Positions 47,987 through 57,321 of a stretch of 64,000 bases of DNA are shown here, piece by piece. Source of the stretch: Mycobacterium vicinigordonae (lineage in GTDB: Bacteria > Actinomycetota > Actinomycetes > Mycobacteriales > Mycobacteriaceae); the NCBI RefSeq assembly GCF_013466425.1, contig NZ_CP059165.1, positions 806,001 through 870,000 of the forward strand, in the 5' to 3' direction. The translations under genes were made by a program, and so were the position numbers. How positions within the stretch are numbered: the stretch's first letter is position 1; each line of letters starts with the position of its first letter. Below the pieces are notes generated by a model. It did not search any database, was not told where the DNA came from, and worked only from the letters and a program-made list of their open reading frames with translations.

Positions 47987-49549
47987 TTGACCGCTGCGGA
48001 AGAGCCGCTGTATCGGCCGTTCGACCTGCCGGACGCAGCGGCCGACACCCAAGCGGAACTGCCGCCGGTGATCGCCGCTGTCGCGGCGCCGCGGGTGGGC
48101 CGGTTGTCCGCCGGCCCGCTCAGCGTGGTCGGGGCGCTGCGCGAAGATCCGCTCTGGCCCACCCGGCTGTCGGTACCCACCTTGCTCGGCGCCGCGCGGG
48201 GCTACGGCCGTCCATTGCCGCTGCCCCCGGGGCCAACCGGGCTGCCCATCGTCGGCTCCTTTTTCGAGCTGCGCCGCGACCCTTTCGGGTTGATCAGTCG
48301 CGGCGCGGCCAGCTACGGCGACATGTTCCGCATCCCGATGCCGTTGCTGGACATGGTCGCGGTGACTCACCCGGACCTGTTGCGTGAGTTCATGGACGAC
48401 GCTGACGGCCGGTACAGCCGCTACGACCTGCTGGGTCCGCTGCTGAAGATCATCGGCGCCAACAGCATCATGCTGGAGGGCCCCAAGTTGCGGGAGCGTC
48501 GCAAGATGCTGATGCCGATGTTCACCCGCCGGCATCTGACGACCATGGCCGACGTGTTCTGCGGTGAGTTCGACGATCGCCTCGCCGGCTGGTCGTCGTT
48601 CGCCGGCACCGGTCAGCCGGTGGACCTGCAGTACGAGATCTCGCTGATGACGTTGAAGGTCTACCTGAAGACGTTGTTCTCCGCCTCGATCGGGGAGCGG
48701 GAGCTGCGGCGGCTGGACGCCGACATGCGGGCCATCACCGGTCTGCTCGGCCTGACGACGCTGATGGTGCCATTCCCGAATAGGCTTCCGCGCAAAGGCA
48801 GGTCGAGCCTGCTACCGGCGCTGGCGCGGATTTACCGGCTCGTCGGCCGGCTGATTAAGGACCGCAAGGATAACCCGGTAGCGGAGCCGGACTTCCTGGA
48901 TACGTTGCTGGAGGCGCGCTACGAGGATGGGTCGCCGATCAACCGGGCCGACCTGGCGGCCGAGATCGTCGGTCTGCTCGGCGGCGCGTACGACCCTACC
49001 GGCGCCGCCCTGACCTGGACCGTCGCCCTGTTGCTGAAGAACCCGGAGAGCCTGGCCCGGCTGGATGGTGAGGTCGACGCGCTGGGTGGTGCGCTGCCCA
49101 CCTTCGACGACGTATCGCGGTTGAGCTGGACCAAGGCGTGCTTCGACGAGGGACAGCGCATGCAGGGACATCCGTTCTTCCCGCGGTTCTGCATGGCCGA
49201 CAACGAACTCGGCGGTTACCGGCTGCCGAAACTGACGCTGGTGGGTGCGTCGATGTCGGTGGTACACCGCGACCCGCGCTGGTGGCCGGAGCCGGATCGG
49301 TTCGACCCGATGCGCTTCCTAGATCCCGAGCAGGTGCGCGCGCGGCCTAGGCTGGCGTTCATGCCGTTCAGCTCGGGCCAGCATTTCTGCCTGGGCACCA
49401 CAATGGCCTACATGGCGGCGCAGTTCTTCCTGAGCATGCTGTTTCAGCGGTACCGGCTCAGCGTGCCCGACGGCTGGCACCCTGAGCCGCACTTCACTTT
49501 CTCGGTGATGGTCAAGGGTGGGCTGCCGGCGATGATTTCGCGGGCGTAG
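47987..49549 (+). CDS. Cytochrome P450
   Basis: 520 residues, with an unusual 70-residue N-terminal extension before the PLPPGPTGLPIVGS hinge. Features: K-helix EGQR (ExxR), WPEPDRFDP, and the haem loop FSSGQHFCLG with Cys468 as ligand. Two positions depart from the usual P450 pattern: the haem-loop Arg is His (GQHFC), and the I-helix acid/alcohol pair reads GGAYDPTG rather than AGxDTT. The Pro may alter oxygen activation. The start TTG 47987 is tentative; AAAGG lies about ten bases upstream. It follows MocR by 27 bp and converges on the ThDP operon. Substrate unknown; it may tailor that operon's product. Confidence 0.9.
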   Translation: MTAAEEPLYRPFDLPDAAADTQAELPPVIAAVAAPRVGRLSAGPLSVVGALREDPLWPTRLSVPTLLGAARGYGRPLPLPPGPTGLPIVGSFFELRRDPFGLISRGAASYGDMFRIPMPLLDMVAVTHPDLLREFMDDADGRYSRYDLLGPLLKIIGANSIMLEGPKLRERRKMLMPMFTRRHLTTMADVFCGEFDDRLAGWSSFAGTGQPVDLQYEISLMTLKVYLKTLFSASIGERELRRLDADMRAITGLLGLTTLMVPFPNRLPRKGRSSLLPALARIYRLVGRLIKDRKDNPVAEPDFLDTLLEARYEDGSPINRADLAAEIVGLLGGAYDPTGAALTWTVALLLKNPESLARLDGEVDALGGALPTFDDVSRLSWTKACFDEGQRMQGHPFFPRFCMADNELGGYRLPKLTLVGASMSVVHRDPRWWPEPDRFDPMRFLDPEQVRARPRLAFMPFSSGQHFCLGTTMAYMAAQFFLSMLFQRYRLSVPDGWHPEPHFTFSVMVKGGLPAMISRA

Positions 49550-49561
49550 CAAATTGGCCGG

Positions 49562-49790
49562 TCAGTCCGGATGTCGTGCCCAATGAGTCAGTAGGGGCGC
49601 GAGCAACTCGCCGGCGCGGTAGTCCGGGAAGTGCATTCTGGCGCCATCCAGTGTGACGACCTCGGTAATGCCCGGGATCAAGTCGCGAAGGCGGCGAGCC
49701 CACTTGAGTGGAAAGAACGCGTCGCCGGTTTCCAGGACGCAGGACTGCGTGTCCTGCGCGGACTCGGGCACAGCGATCGCAACTAGCCCG
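49562..49790 (-). pseudogene. 3' remnant of an alpha/beta hydrolase
   Basis: About 70 codons that read like the C-terminus of an alpha/beta hydrolase: FFPLKWARRLRDLIPG, then GARMHFPDY (which would carry the catalytic His region) and ELLAPLLTHW. The nucleophile elbow and the first three-quarters of the fold are absent. The frame runs straight out of the 3' end of the ThDP gene (stop at 49783) with no start of its own. It looks like a gene cut at its 5' side when the ThDP operon was inserted or a deletion occurred. A short expressed protein is unlikely. Confidence 0.7.
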
Positions 49791-52725
49791 GCAGACCCTT
49801 CTCGTAGAGCTTGCCGCGTATGACCGCGCGGGTGACCTCACCGAACGTCCGGGCGCCTGGGCGCCCCTCTTTCGACCATGCCACGAAGAATCCGATCACC
49901 TGACGCCAGTGCTTCTTCCCGGCCTGGACCGGCGCATCGTTGAGCACGCACCGGGCGTCGATGAGGTAGGGCCGTGGGGCACTGATGGCCTCGCGGAACG
50001 CAGCCCGGAAATCGCACAGCGTGTCGACCCGCCGCGACTCGATCCCGACCGACGTCGCGTACTGCGCGAACTCGATGTCCGGGACCGCCGAGCCGCGGTC
50101 CGGCCAACCCATGATCTCGCTCTCGAACTTGATCGCGGCCAGCGCGAGATTGTTGACGACGACGAAGACAACCGGTTTGGCGACACCCGTCGAGGATTGA
50201 ATCTGGTTGAGCGTCACCGATGTTCCACCGTCACCGGCCACCGCGACGGCGAGCTGCGTATCGGTATTCTTTGCCGCGGTGATCGCGGCGGGGACCGCGA
50301 AACCCATGGTCCCGAACGACGCCGACCAGATGCTGCGCGTCATCGACGTGATGTACCGGTACACCCAGAGGGTGTTCACTCCGACATCCGCGCACACCGT
50401 GCTGGTGCCATCGAACCTGGCCAGCTCCTCGTTGATCGCCTGGGTCAGCCGCGACGCCCGCAGCGGGGCACGTTCGGCCCATCGGCTGCGCCGACAGCGA
50501 CGGGGCGACTGGCTCGTCTTTTCCGGACCGGGGGATGGGCGCAGCCTATCGACCATCGCCTCTAGCGTCGCCATCGCGTCACCCAGCACGGCGACGTCTC
50601 GATCCCTCAGGCGCAGCAGTGCATTCGGGTCGGTGTTGACCACGATACTTCGGCCGGCAGCGCCCAGATCGAACGCCGAGCCCCGGTTCGACACTCCTAC
50701 TAACAGCAGCACGTCAGCCTTGGCGAGGGCGTGATACGCCCGCAGATCACCCGAGCCGCCGACCCTGCCGTACGCGCGCAAGCCCGGGTCGTCGATCACC
50801 GAATCGCCGCCCATCGTCAGATGCACCTTGCAGTCCAGCACGGCGGACAGGCTGGTGAGCAACTCCGAGCAGCCCGCGGCGCCGCGGCCCGCGACAATGG
50901 CAACCCGTTCGGCGTCGCGTAGCGCGGCGATTGCCTCGGTGATCGCGGATTCGTCCGGCGCCGGCGTTCTCATATAGACGAATTGCGTTGCAGCGCACTG
51001 GCTGTCGGGCCACTGCGAATTCAGCGCTTCGCCGCGCACCCGCAGGTGTACCACGCCCGAACTTGGGGCGGTTGTGGCCGCACAAGCCTGCCGCACTGTG
51101 GCTGCGGCGGTCGCGGGGTCGTCGACGACGTAGCTCGCCGAACACACTTCGTCGAGCAGCCGGCCGGCATCGAGCTGCCAGTCTGGTGCTTCGACAGTGA
51201 CCACCAGGATCGGGGCATGATCGAGCGCCGCGTCGTAGATCCCGTTTAGCTGCAATAGCAGTGCGGCTCCGGTCGCCACCAGGGTGCCGGCCGAGGGGCA
51301 GCCCGCCTTGCGCAACGCGGCAGCGCTCATCGACGGTGCCTGTGCGTTGGCGCTGCGCTGGGCCGTGCTCAATCCGGGTAGTCGCGACGCGCAGAATTCG
51401 CTGATCTGCACCGGCGCCGCCAGATTGTTCTCCAGGTGCTGGGCTAGCGACCGCTCGCCGGGCCGTGGATCGCGACGGGTAGACGGTGTCTGCCGCGGCA
51501 CCGCGATGATGCCATGCTGCAATCCGAACGCAGATTCGAGTTGCTTTGTGCTGCTGAACTTTTCAGTGCCTTTCAGACAGCGGATCTGAACGTCGGCGTT
51601 CGTGCTGACCAGCGTGGACAGTTCGGCGACGAACTGACCCAGCTGAGCACCGTCGGTGACAACCGTACTACGTGCGTTGCCGGCCAGTGCGGCACCGAGG
51701 GCTAACGGCAGCGCCGCGCCCGGGATGCCCGCCATGCTGTAAATCCCGTCGACGTCGTCGAGGTCGGTGAACACGGTGTCCGTCACAACCTTTTCGGGTT
51801 CCGGTTGGGAGTCGAGGATTTTGTGCAGGGTGGCTTCGACGTCACAGACGACTTGTCTGATGTACGGCAGCCGCCCGCCGGCGAATCGGCGGTCGGTGAG
51901 CTCAAACAGATTCGCATGACCCGCCACCCGCTGTTTGAGTAGCGGACTGACGCGTCCCACCACCAGCACGTCGCCGGCCGAGAGCACGCCGGGGACGCGG
52001 ACATCGGTGAGCGAACAGCAAAGCCGGCGCGAAAGTGCTTCAGCGAGTTGGGCTTGGGCGCCGTCGGCGCAGGATAGCATGATAGCCAGATCACCGGATT
52101 CCAGGAACTCGGCGACCGAGCTGAACTCCTCCTTGCTCGGCAGCCCCGGCTCGGGCAGCTTCGGGACATTCCAGCCGGTGTGCGCAGCGGCGATCGGGGC
52201 GTAGAGCACGTCGCCGGGAATGGCCACATGGCAGGCGGTGGATTCGTGCAGGGCCAGCACCGCCGAACGGGCAAGGCGCTCAAACTGACTCGTTGCCTGG
52301 ATCTGCACGGACGAGGAGGTGCAGGGCTTGAACAAGGCTTCGGAATCGATCTCTTGGAACGCTTCGCGGCCAATGCTGGCCACCGGGACCTGACCGCTGA
52401 TGGCCAGCAACGGTACTCGTCCGAGGTACGCCTCGTAGGCACCGGCAACCAGGTTGGTGGCGCCCGGCCCGGCGGTGCCGAAGCACACCCCTAGTCGCCC
52501 GGACGCCTTGGCGTACCCCACCGCCATCAGGGCCGCCGCCGTCTCGTGCCGGGTGGTGACGACCCGAATCTCGCTGCGCTGGCTGGCGGCGTGAACCAAC
52601 GAATTCACCGACTCGGCCGGCATACCGAAGATGTACTCGACACCGAGCGCGATCAGGTAGTCCACCAGTTCGTCGGCGAATCGCTGGCGACCGAGCGCGT
52701 TGGAGAACAAGTGCCGGTTATGCAT
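49783..52725 (-). CDS. Tandem-fused thiamine-diphosphate enzyme, 980 residues
   Basis: Two acetolactate-synthase-like copies in one chain (usual length 530-600 each). Copy 1: PYR domain (about 13-185) with catalytic Glu61 in TTRHETAAAL, a short central domain (about 200-310) and a stunted PP domain (about 325-400) in which GDG reads TDGA and the following Asn pair is absent. Copy 2: stunted PYR domain (about 425-575) with Met466 where Glu should be, an intact central domain (about 590-730) and an intact PP domain (about 760-945) with GDGG at 831 and NN at 858-859. One complete site would form from PYR1 and PP2. Predicted decarboxylase or carboligase. ATG 52725 overlaps the aminotransferase end by 8 bp. 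Confidence 0.88.
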   Translation of the reverse strand: MHNRHLFSNALGRQRFADELVDYLIALGVEYIFGMPAESVNSLVHAASQRSEIRVVTTRHETAAALMAVGYAKASGRLGVCFGTAGPGATNLVAGAYEAYLGRVPLLAISGQVPVASIGREAFQEIDSEALFKPCTSSSVQIQATSQFERLARSAVLALHESTACHVAIPGDVLYAPIAAAHTGWNVPKLPEPGLPSKEEFSSVAEFLESGDLAIMLSCADGAQAQLAEALSRRLCCSLTDVRVPGVLSAGDVLVVGRVSPLLKQRVAGHANLFELTDRRFAGGRLPYIRQVVCDVEATLHKILDSQPEPEKVVTDTVFTDLDDVDGIYSMAGIPGAALPLALGAALAGNARSTVVTDGAQLGQFVAELSTLVSTNADVQIRCLKGTEKFSSTKQLESAFGLQHGIIAVPRQTPSTRRDPRPGERSLAQHLENNLAAPVQISEFCASRLPGLSTAQRSANAQAPSMSAAALRKAGCPSAGTLVATGAALLLQLNGIYDAALDHAPILVVTVEAPDWQLDAGRLLDEVCSASYVVDDPATAAATVRQACAATTAPSSGVVHLRVRGEALNSQWPDSQCAATQFVYMRTPAPDESAITEAIAALRDAERVAIVAGRGAAGCSELLTSLSAVLDCKVHLTMGGDSVIDDPGLRAYGRVGGSGDLRAYHALAKADVLLLVGVSNRGSAFDLGAAGRSIVVNTDPNALLRLRDRDVAVLGDAMATLEAMVDRLRPSPGPEKTSQSPRRCRRSRWAERAPLRASRLTQAINEELARFDGTSTVCADVGVNTLWVYRYITSMTRSIWSASFGTMGFAVPAAITAAKNTDTQLAVAVAGDGGTSVTLNQIQSSTGVAKPVVFVVVNNLALAAIKFESEIMGWPDRGSAVPDIEFAQYATSVGIESRRVDTLCDFRAAFREAISAPRPYLIDARCVLNDAPVQAGKKHWRQVIGFFVAWSKEGRPGARTFGEVTRAVIRGKLYEKGLPG

Positions 52726-53719
52726 CGACGCGACAGTGTGTTGTCAAGGAATGGATGACCGCATCTACCGACGCGTCGGATTGGACGGTGATCCGTACGC
52801 CCAGTCCTGGGTACTCTCGCACCAGGATGCCGTCGGCGCGGGCTTGCATGGACACGGTGTGCGAATCCGTGGTGGGCACCCACACAAAGTTTCCCTGCGA
52901 TACGACGCCGCTGAACAGGCCGTGGTGAAGTAGGAATTCTTCCAACCGTTTCCGGTTAACGATCACCTGAGCCACTCGCTCACGCAGCTGTCGCTGATGC
53001 CGCAACGACTCTGCGGCCGCGGTGATGCCAAGCGAGTTCACCGAGTACGTCGGGACGGCGGCGCGGACCCGGGCGGCCAGCACCGCACTGCTGAACACCC
53101 CGTAGCCGATCCGCAGTCCGGCGAGCCCGTACGCCTTGGAGAAACTCCGCAGTACCACTGCGCTGTCCATCTCGGTCACCAGGCGGAGCACGGCGTCGCC
53201 CGGCAACGTCTCGTCAAACTCCGCGTAGGCCTGGTCCACAACGAGCAGAACCGGTTTCGGTAACGCCCGCCGGAAATCGAGCAGCTCATTCAGACCCACC
53301 GCGGCGCCGCTCGGGTTGTGCGGCGTGGCGATGATCACCTGCCGTGTCGAATCGTCGACCCGAGCCAGAATGCTGTCGAGTGATTGTTTCCCCGGCGGGT
53401 CACTGACGGTCGCGACCGGGACACCCCCGGCGCGCGCGATGAGAATCGCGTACTCGTCGAACGCGGGGGTTGCGAAGACTGTGGCGCCCTTCGGTTCTGC
53501 ATGCAGCAACGCGTCCAGCACGCCGACGCTGCCGGGCCCGACGACAACCCTGTCCCGCGGAACCCCGAGCAGCTCACCGATCTGCGCCGTCAGCTGATTG
53601 ACGCACTGGTCCTCGGGATAGCGGCTGATCTTGTCCGCGCTGGACTCGAGGATGCGGCGCACCTCCGGGAGCGGGTCGAATGGCAATTCATTGCGTGACA
53701 GGTCGAAATCAACTCTCAT
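52718..53719 (-). CDS. HisC-like PLP aminotransferase
   Basis: 333 residues of the fold-type I aminotransferase family near histidinol-phosphate/CobC enzymes. PLP residues: PHNPSG (Asn134), VDQAYAEF (Asp162, Tyr165) and RSFSKAYGLAGLRIGY with Lys195 as Schiff base. The true start is ATG 53719, overlapping the UbiA stop (ATGA); the frame continues upstream only as a shadow of UbiA. Probably aminates or deaminates the 2-oxo or aldehyde compound handled by the ThDP enzyme encoded next; that link is inferred from the operon. Confidence 0.9.
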   Translation of the reverse strand: MRVDFDLSRNELPFDPLPEVRRILESSADKISRYPEDQCVNQLTAQIGELLGVPRDRVVVGPGSVGVLDALLHAEPKGATVFATPAFDEYAILIARAGGVPVATVSDPPGKQSLDSILARVDDSTRQVIIATPHNPSGAAVGLNELLDFRRALPKPVLLVVDQAYAEFDETLPGDAVLRLVTEMDSAVVLRSFSKAYGLAGLRIGYGVFSSAVLAARVRAAVPTYSVNSLGITAAAESLRHQRQLRERVAQVIVNRKRLEEFLLHHGLFSGVVSQGNFVWVPTTDSHTVSMQARADGILVREYPGLGVRITVQSDASVDAVIHSLTTHCRVDA

Positions 53720-54813
53720 GGCATTTCGAAGTCTTCGGTTCTTCTGGTGTCCAGCCGCAACCGGTCGGTGATCAACATGATCGCGACGCCGGCCACCACC
53801 ACGGTCACCGACACGACCGAGATCCGCTCGATCAGGATGAGTGTCGACAGGTAGCCGACCGAGACAAACATGTCGTCGCGCAGCATGTCGTTCGACGATT
53901 TCTGGTCGACGGTGTGCACCAGTCGCCAGGCCTGAAAACAGGCCACCGGCAACCAGATTAGTGCCAGCAAGTATTTCGGGGCGAGAAAGCCGAACGTCAC
54001 TGGCAGCACGACGGCGCCGTACACCACGATTGTCGCCACCGCCGCGATCATCGCCGCGCGCCGCCTGGTGGCGCTCAACGTCGCCGACGTCGTCACCTTG
54101 ACGCGTTTGTCGCCTTGGTAATCGGGCACGTTCTTGGTCAGGCCTTTGGCGCAGAACCAGACGAACAGATAGAGCGCCAGCGCGCAGTACCGGCGATCGG
54201 TCAGCGCCTCCAGCTTGAAATCGGAAGCCAGCACCGCACTCACATAGGGATAGGCCACCGCATTGGCGAAGTACAGGATCCCGATCCGGGCCCGGGCCTT
54301 CATCCGCAACGGACGGAACGAATACTGTTGGCACCCCACTAAAGCCAGGAAGGTAAGACCGGCGAACCAGGGATTGACCAGCAGCGAGAGCAGGAAGTTG
54401 AAGGCGGCCAGCAGATGGGTGTGCCGAAGCAGGCGGTCGCGGCCGTAGCGGCTGAGTTCGTATACCCGTGTGGGGATGTTCTCGTTGTCCTCGCTGATGT
54501 CGGTGTAGATGTTGTACAGATTGGCGATCGCGGCGATGTGGTACGAAACCACCATTCCCACGATGAGCGCCAGCGGTGAGACGCCGCCGGCGACCACACT
54601 GGCCAGGTAGAAGCCCAACATTCCCGGGATGCACGTCCGGGGGCGCGAGAACGCCACGAATTGCGCAAGCCGCCCAGCGGGCGGTACGGCGATGCCGGGG
54701 GATGCCTGCACCCACGCCAGCCGCTGTTCGCTGCTCATCCGCAGGAAACCGGCCAGCGAGTTCGGTTGTGCCGGTTGGATCCCGGCGGCAGACAAGAGTT
54801 GGCTCTTCTCCAT
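53716..54813 (-). CDS. UbiA-family membrane prenyltransferase
   Basis: 365 residues. After a soluble N-terminal extension of about 45 residues come seven to nine membrane helices. Both Asp-rich motifs are present: NLYNIYTDISED (first) and KNVPDYQGDKR (second), which bind Mg2+ and the prenyl diphosphate. Members attach polyprenyl chains to aromatic or other acceptors, or make polyprenyl-phospho-sugars (DPPR synthase, Rv3806c, is a distant relative). The acceptor here is unknown. The stop overlaps the aminotransferase start by 4 bp; ATG 54813 follows the permease stop by 3 bp. Confidence 0.9.
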   Translation of the reverse strand: MEKSQLLSAAGIQPAQPNSLAGFLRMSSEQRLAWVQASPGIAVPPAGRLAQFVAFSRPRTCIPGMLGFYLASVVAGGVSPLALIVGMVVSYHIAAIANLYNIYTDISEDNENIPTRVYELSRYGRDRLLRHTHLLAAFNFLLSLLVNPWFAGLTFLALVGCQQYSFRPLRMKARARIGILYFANAVAYPYVSAVLASDFKLEALTDRRYCALALYLFVWFCAKGLTKNVPDYQGDKRVKVTTSATLSATRRRAAMIAAVATIVVYGAVVLPVTFGFLAPKYLLALIWLPVACFQAWRLVHTVDQKSSNDMLRDDMFVSVGYLSTLILIERISVVSVTVVVAGVAIMLITDRLRLDTRRTEDFEMP

Positions 54814-54816
54814 AGG

Positions 54817-57321
54817 TCACTCCACTTCCAACGCGTCCACGATCGTCGACGTCGCGGCACGAGACGCGGGTAGCAATGCCCCGCTCCAGCAAAGGATCAC
54901 CGCCACCGCGACGGTGAGCAGGTCCAGCGGGGAGAACGAATACCGCACGGTGATGGCGGTTACCGAACTCATGATCAGCGTGCCCAGCTGGTGCACCACC
55001 ACGCTGGTGAGCATGCCGAGGACACCGCCCAGAAGTGCGATGCTGGTGGCCTCCACCAGAATCGACTTCGTGATGTAGCGTCGCGAGGCCCCCATGGCGC
55101 GCAGCACGCCGATCTCCCGCGTGCGTTCGATCACCGAGATCATGAATGCGTTGAACAGGGCCATCGCCGCCAGCAACGCGACGATCCACTGCACGAAGAC
55201 GGCCAGGGATCCGATCTGAGCGATCGCACCCTTGCCGGAGTCCACTGCGTCTCGACCGCTGAATGCGTACAATCCTTTTGCGGCAGAGATCTTTTCAAGT
55301 TTATCCAGAATCACGGGCGCGTTCTTAGGGTTGTCGACGTGGACTTCTAGGTAGGTTGCGCCGTCGCGTTGGAACCACGCCTTCATATGATCCAGCGACA
55401 TCGCGATCATGCCGCGCTCGGTGGTGAGATAGTCGACGACGCCGAGGATCTGCACTACCTGCTCGCCGGACGGGGTGCTCAGCGTCAGCATGTCGCCGAC
55501 CCCGCGGTGTAGGTTCCGGGAGAGCTGGCGGGAGATCACCACACCGTCACCGGCTTCGACCTCGGCCCGCACCGACTTCTCCATTGCGGCGAAAGCGGGA
55601 GTCACGGTGCCGGGGGCAGATCCGACCACCAACACCCGGTCGCTGCCGACGTTGACGTAGGCGTACTGGACAGGTTTCACGGCGACGACACCAGGGATGG
55701 CCCGCACTTGCGCGTCAGTGCCGTTGGGAATCAGTGGGCTGATCGGCACGACTTCCTTGGACGCGGCGGACAAATACATGTCCGCGCCCGCCAGGGAGGA
55801 GAAGAATCCGCCGGCGGAGTCGACCACGTCGGTCAGCACACCGCTGGTCACGCTGCCCAACGCGACGGCGATCGTGACGATCATGAGGTTCGCCCAGGTC
55901 CGTTTGGCGGACGCGGTCATGGTCGACCTGCTGACCTGACCGCTGGGCCCCATCAGCGCGGCGATCCGACTACCGAGCGCCACCAGCGTGGGCCCCAGCG
56001 CCCAGCACAGCGTCAGGATGCCGGCGAGCACGAAAATTCCTCCGGCGAAAGTCTTTTCGTCGTGCAGCTGGGTTGCGGTGAAGAACGCCAGTACCGTGAG
56101 ACCGACGCCGACCAGCACTCCCACCCAGTGCGGTTTGGTCCTGTCGTCGCCCAGGCCTTCGAGCTCCACCGGCCGCATCGCGGCGATGGGCGAGGCTTTG
56201 AAGACGACCATCGCCGGCCAGGCAGCGCCCAGCACGCAGGCCACGATTCCCAGGGCGACCACTACGGCGATCGCGCTGCCCGGGAAGAAGTAATCGGGTT
56301 TGACGTCCACCGACTGCAGCATCAACGGCGGCAACCGCTTGATCGCCAGGTAGCTCATCGCGGCGCCGAGCGGTGCACCCAGCAGTCCGCCGAGCAAGCC
56401 CAGTAAGGTCACCTCAGCCAGTAGGTCACGGGCGAGGTCACCGCGTCGGGCACCGAGCGCCCGCAGCGTGGCGATCATCGGGCGCCGTTGCACCACAGCC
56501 ATATTCATCGTGTTGAAGACGATGAACATCGCGACGACGAGTGCGATCGAACCGACCAGCAGCAACGTGTCGCGGGTCAGGGCGACCGAATTGTCGGTCT
56601 GGGACACCCGGAACTGCGGTTCGGCCACCACCGCCCGGTGGTCGACCACCCGTACCAGCTCGGCGCTCAACGCCTTGAGGTCGGTGCCCGGTTTGGCCAC
56701 GACGAACACCGACGTCACCCGGCCTGGTTGGTGTAGGAGGTGCTGTGCCACCTGAAGCGGGACGATGAGGTAGTCACCCGCGTTGTACTTCTCGGCGAGG
56801 TCGCCCTTGGGCACGAACACCACGTTGACGCGGGAGCCATTGATCTCCACCTGGCCGCCGGGCGCCGTTCCGATGCCGGGCCCGGCGATCGCCCCATTAG
56901 CCAGCGAGCCGTGCGACTTGTCCTGGTCGGCCTGCTGCACCAGCTCGTTGCCTACCCGATTGTCCAGCACCCGGATATCGGGGCCGACCCCTAAGAGCGT
57001 TGTGCCGGACCGTGGAGTGTTCACGGTGGCTTTCACGATCGGTTCGGCGGCGGTCACCCCGTCGACGGTGCGCAACTGTGCGATCAGGGAGTCGGGCATG
57101 CCGCTGTCGGCCGCGCCGGTCACCTCGAAAGCCGCTTTGCCGTAGAGGTCTTCGGACATGGTGGCGACCGACTTGGTCAGCGAGCTATAGATGCCGGCGA
57201 TGGCCACCAGCAGCGCGGTGGCGATCATTACCGCCGCCACGCAGCTCAGTGATCGCTTCCAGTGCGCAACCGCGTATCGCAGGTTGAGCAGTTTGAAGCG
57301 GACGGCCGCCGAGGGGATCAT
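54817..57321 (-). CDS. ABC transporter permease with two FtsX domains
   Basis: 834 residues. An N-terminal membrane helix (about 25-45) and a large extracytoplasmic domain (to about 255) precede the first FtsX group of helices (about 260-390). Two more helices and a second extracytoplasmic domain follow, then a final FtsX group (about 710-825) ending PASRAATSTIVDALEVE. This is the single-chain LolCDE/MacB-like layout seen in actinobacterial exporters such as Rv0987. It probably extracts or exports a lipid, peptide or lipidated product. Start ATG 57321 overlaps the ATPase stop (ATGA). Confidence 0.9.
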   Translation of the reverse strand: MIPSAAVRFKLLNLRYAVAHWKRSLSCVAAVMIATALLVAIAGIYSSLTKSVATMSEDLYGKAAFEVTGAADSGMPDSLIAQLRTVDGVTAAEPIVKATVNTPRSGTTLLGVGPDIRVLDNRVGNELVQQADQDKSHGSLANGAIAGPGIGTAPGGQVEINGSRVNVVFVPKGDLAEKYNAGDYLIVPLQVAQHLLHQPGRVTSVFVVAKPGTDLKALSAELVRVVDHRAVVAEPQFRVSQTDNSVALTRDTLLLVGSIALVVAMFIVFNTMNMAVVQRRPMIATLRALGARRGDLARDLLAEVTLLGLLGGLLGAPLGAAMSYLAIKRLPPLMLQSVDVKPDYFFPGSAIAVVVALGIVACVLGAAWPAMVVFKASPIAAMRPVELEGLGDDRTKPHWVGVLVGVGLTVLAFFTATQLHDEKTFAGGIFVLAGILTLCWALGPTLVALGSRIAALMGPSGQVSRSTMTASAKRTWANLMIVTIAVALGSVTSGVLTDVVDSAGGFFSSLAGADMYLSAASKEVVPISPLIPNGTDAQVRAIPGVVAVKPVQYAYVNVGSDRVLVVGSAPGTVTPAFAAMEKSVRAEVEAGDGVVISRQLSRNLHRGVGDMLTLSTPSGEQVVQILGVVDYLTTERGMIAMSLDHMKAWFQRDGATYLEVHVDNPKNAPVILDKLEKISAAKGLYAFSGRDAVDSGKGAIAQIGSLAVFVQWIVALLAAMALFNAFMISVIERTREIGVLRAMGASRRYITKSILVEATSIALLGGVLGMLTSVVVHQLGTLIMSSVTAITVRYSFSPLDLLTVAVAVILCWSGALLPASRAATSTIVDALEVE

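Noticed and set aside
49708..50565. Plus-strand open frame opposite the ThDP gene
   Set aside because: No family resemblance, and the minus strand has an unmistakable GDGG...NN ThDP domain in the same place.
49783..52725. The ThDP gene as two genes merged by sequencing error
   Set aside because: One frame runs through the join without stop, start or ribosome-binding site. The motif losses are reciprocal rather than random, which argues for a real fusion.
52718..55189. An 823-codon protein including the aminotransferase
   Set aside because: The first 490 codons are an out-of-frame reading of the permease and UbiA genes. The aminotransferase starts at ATG 53719 with an ATGA overlap.
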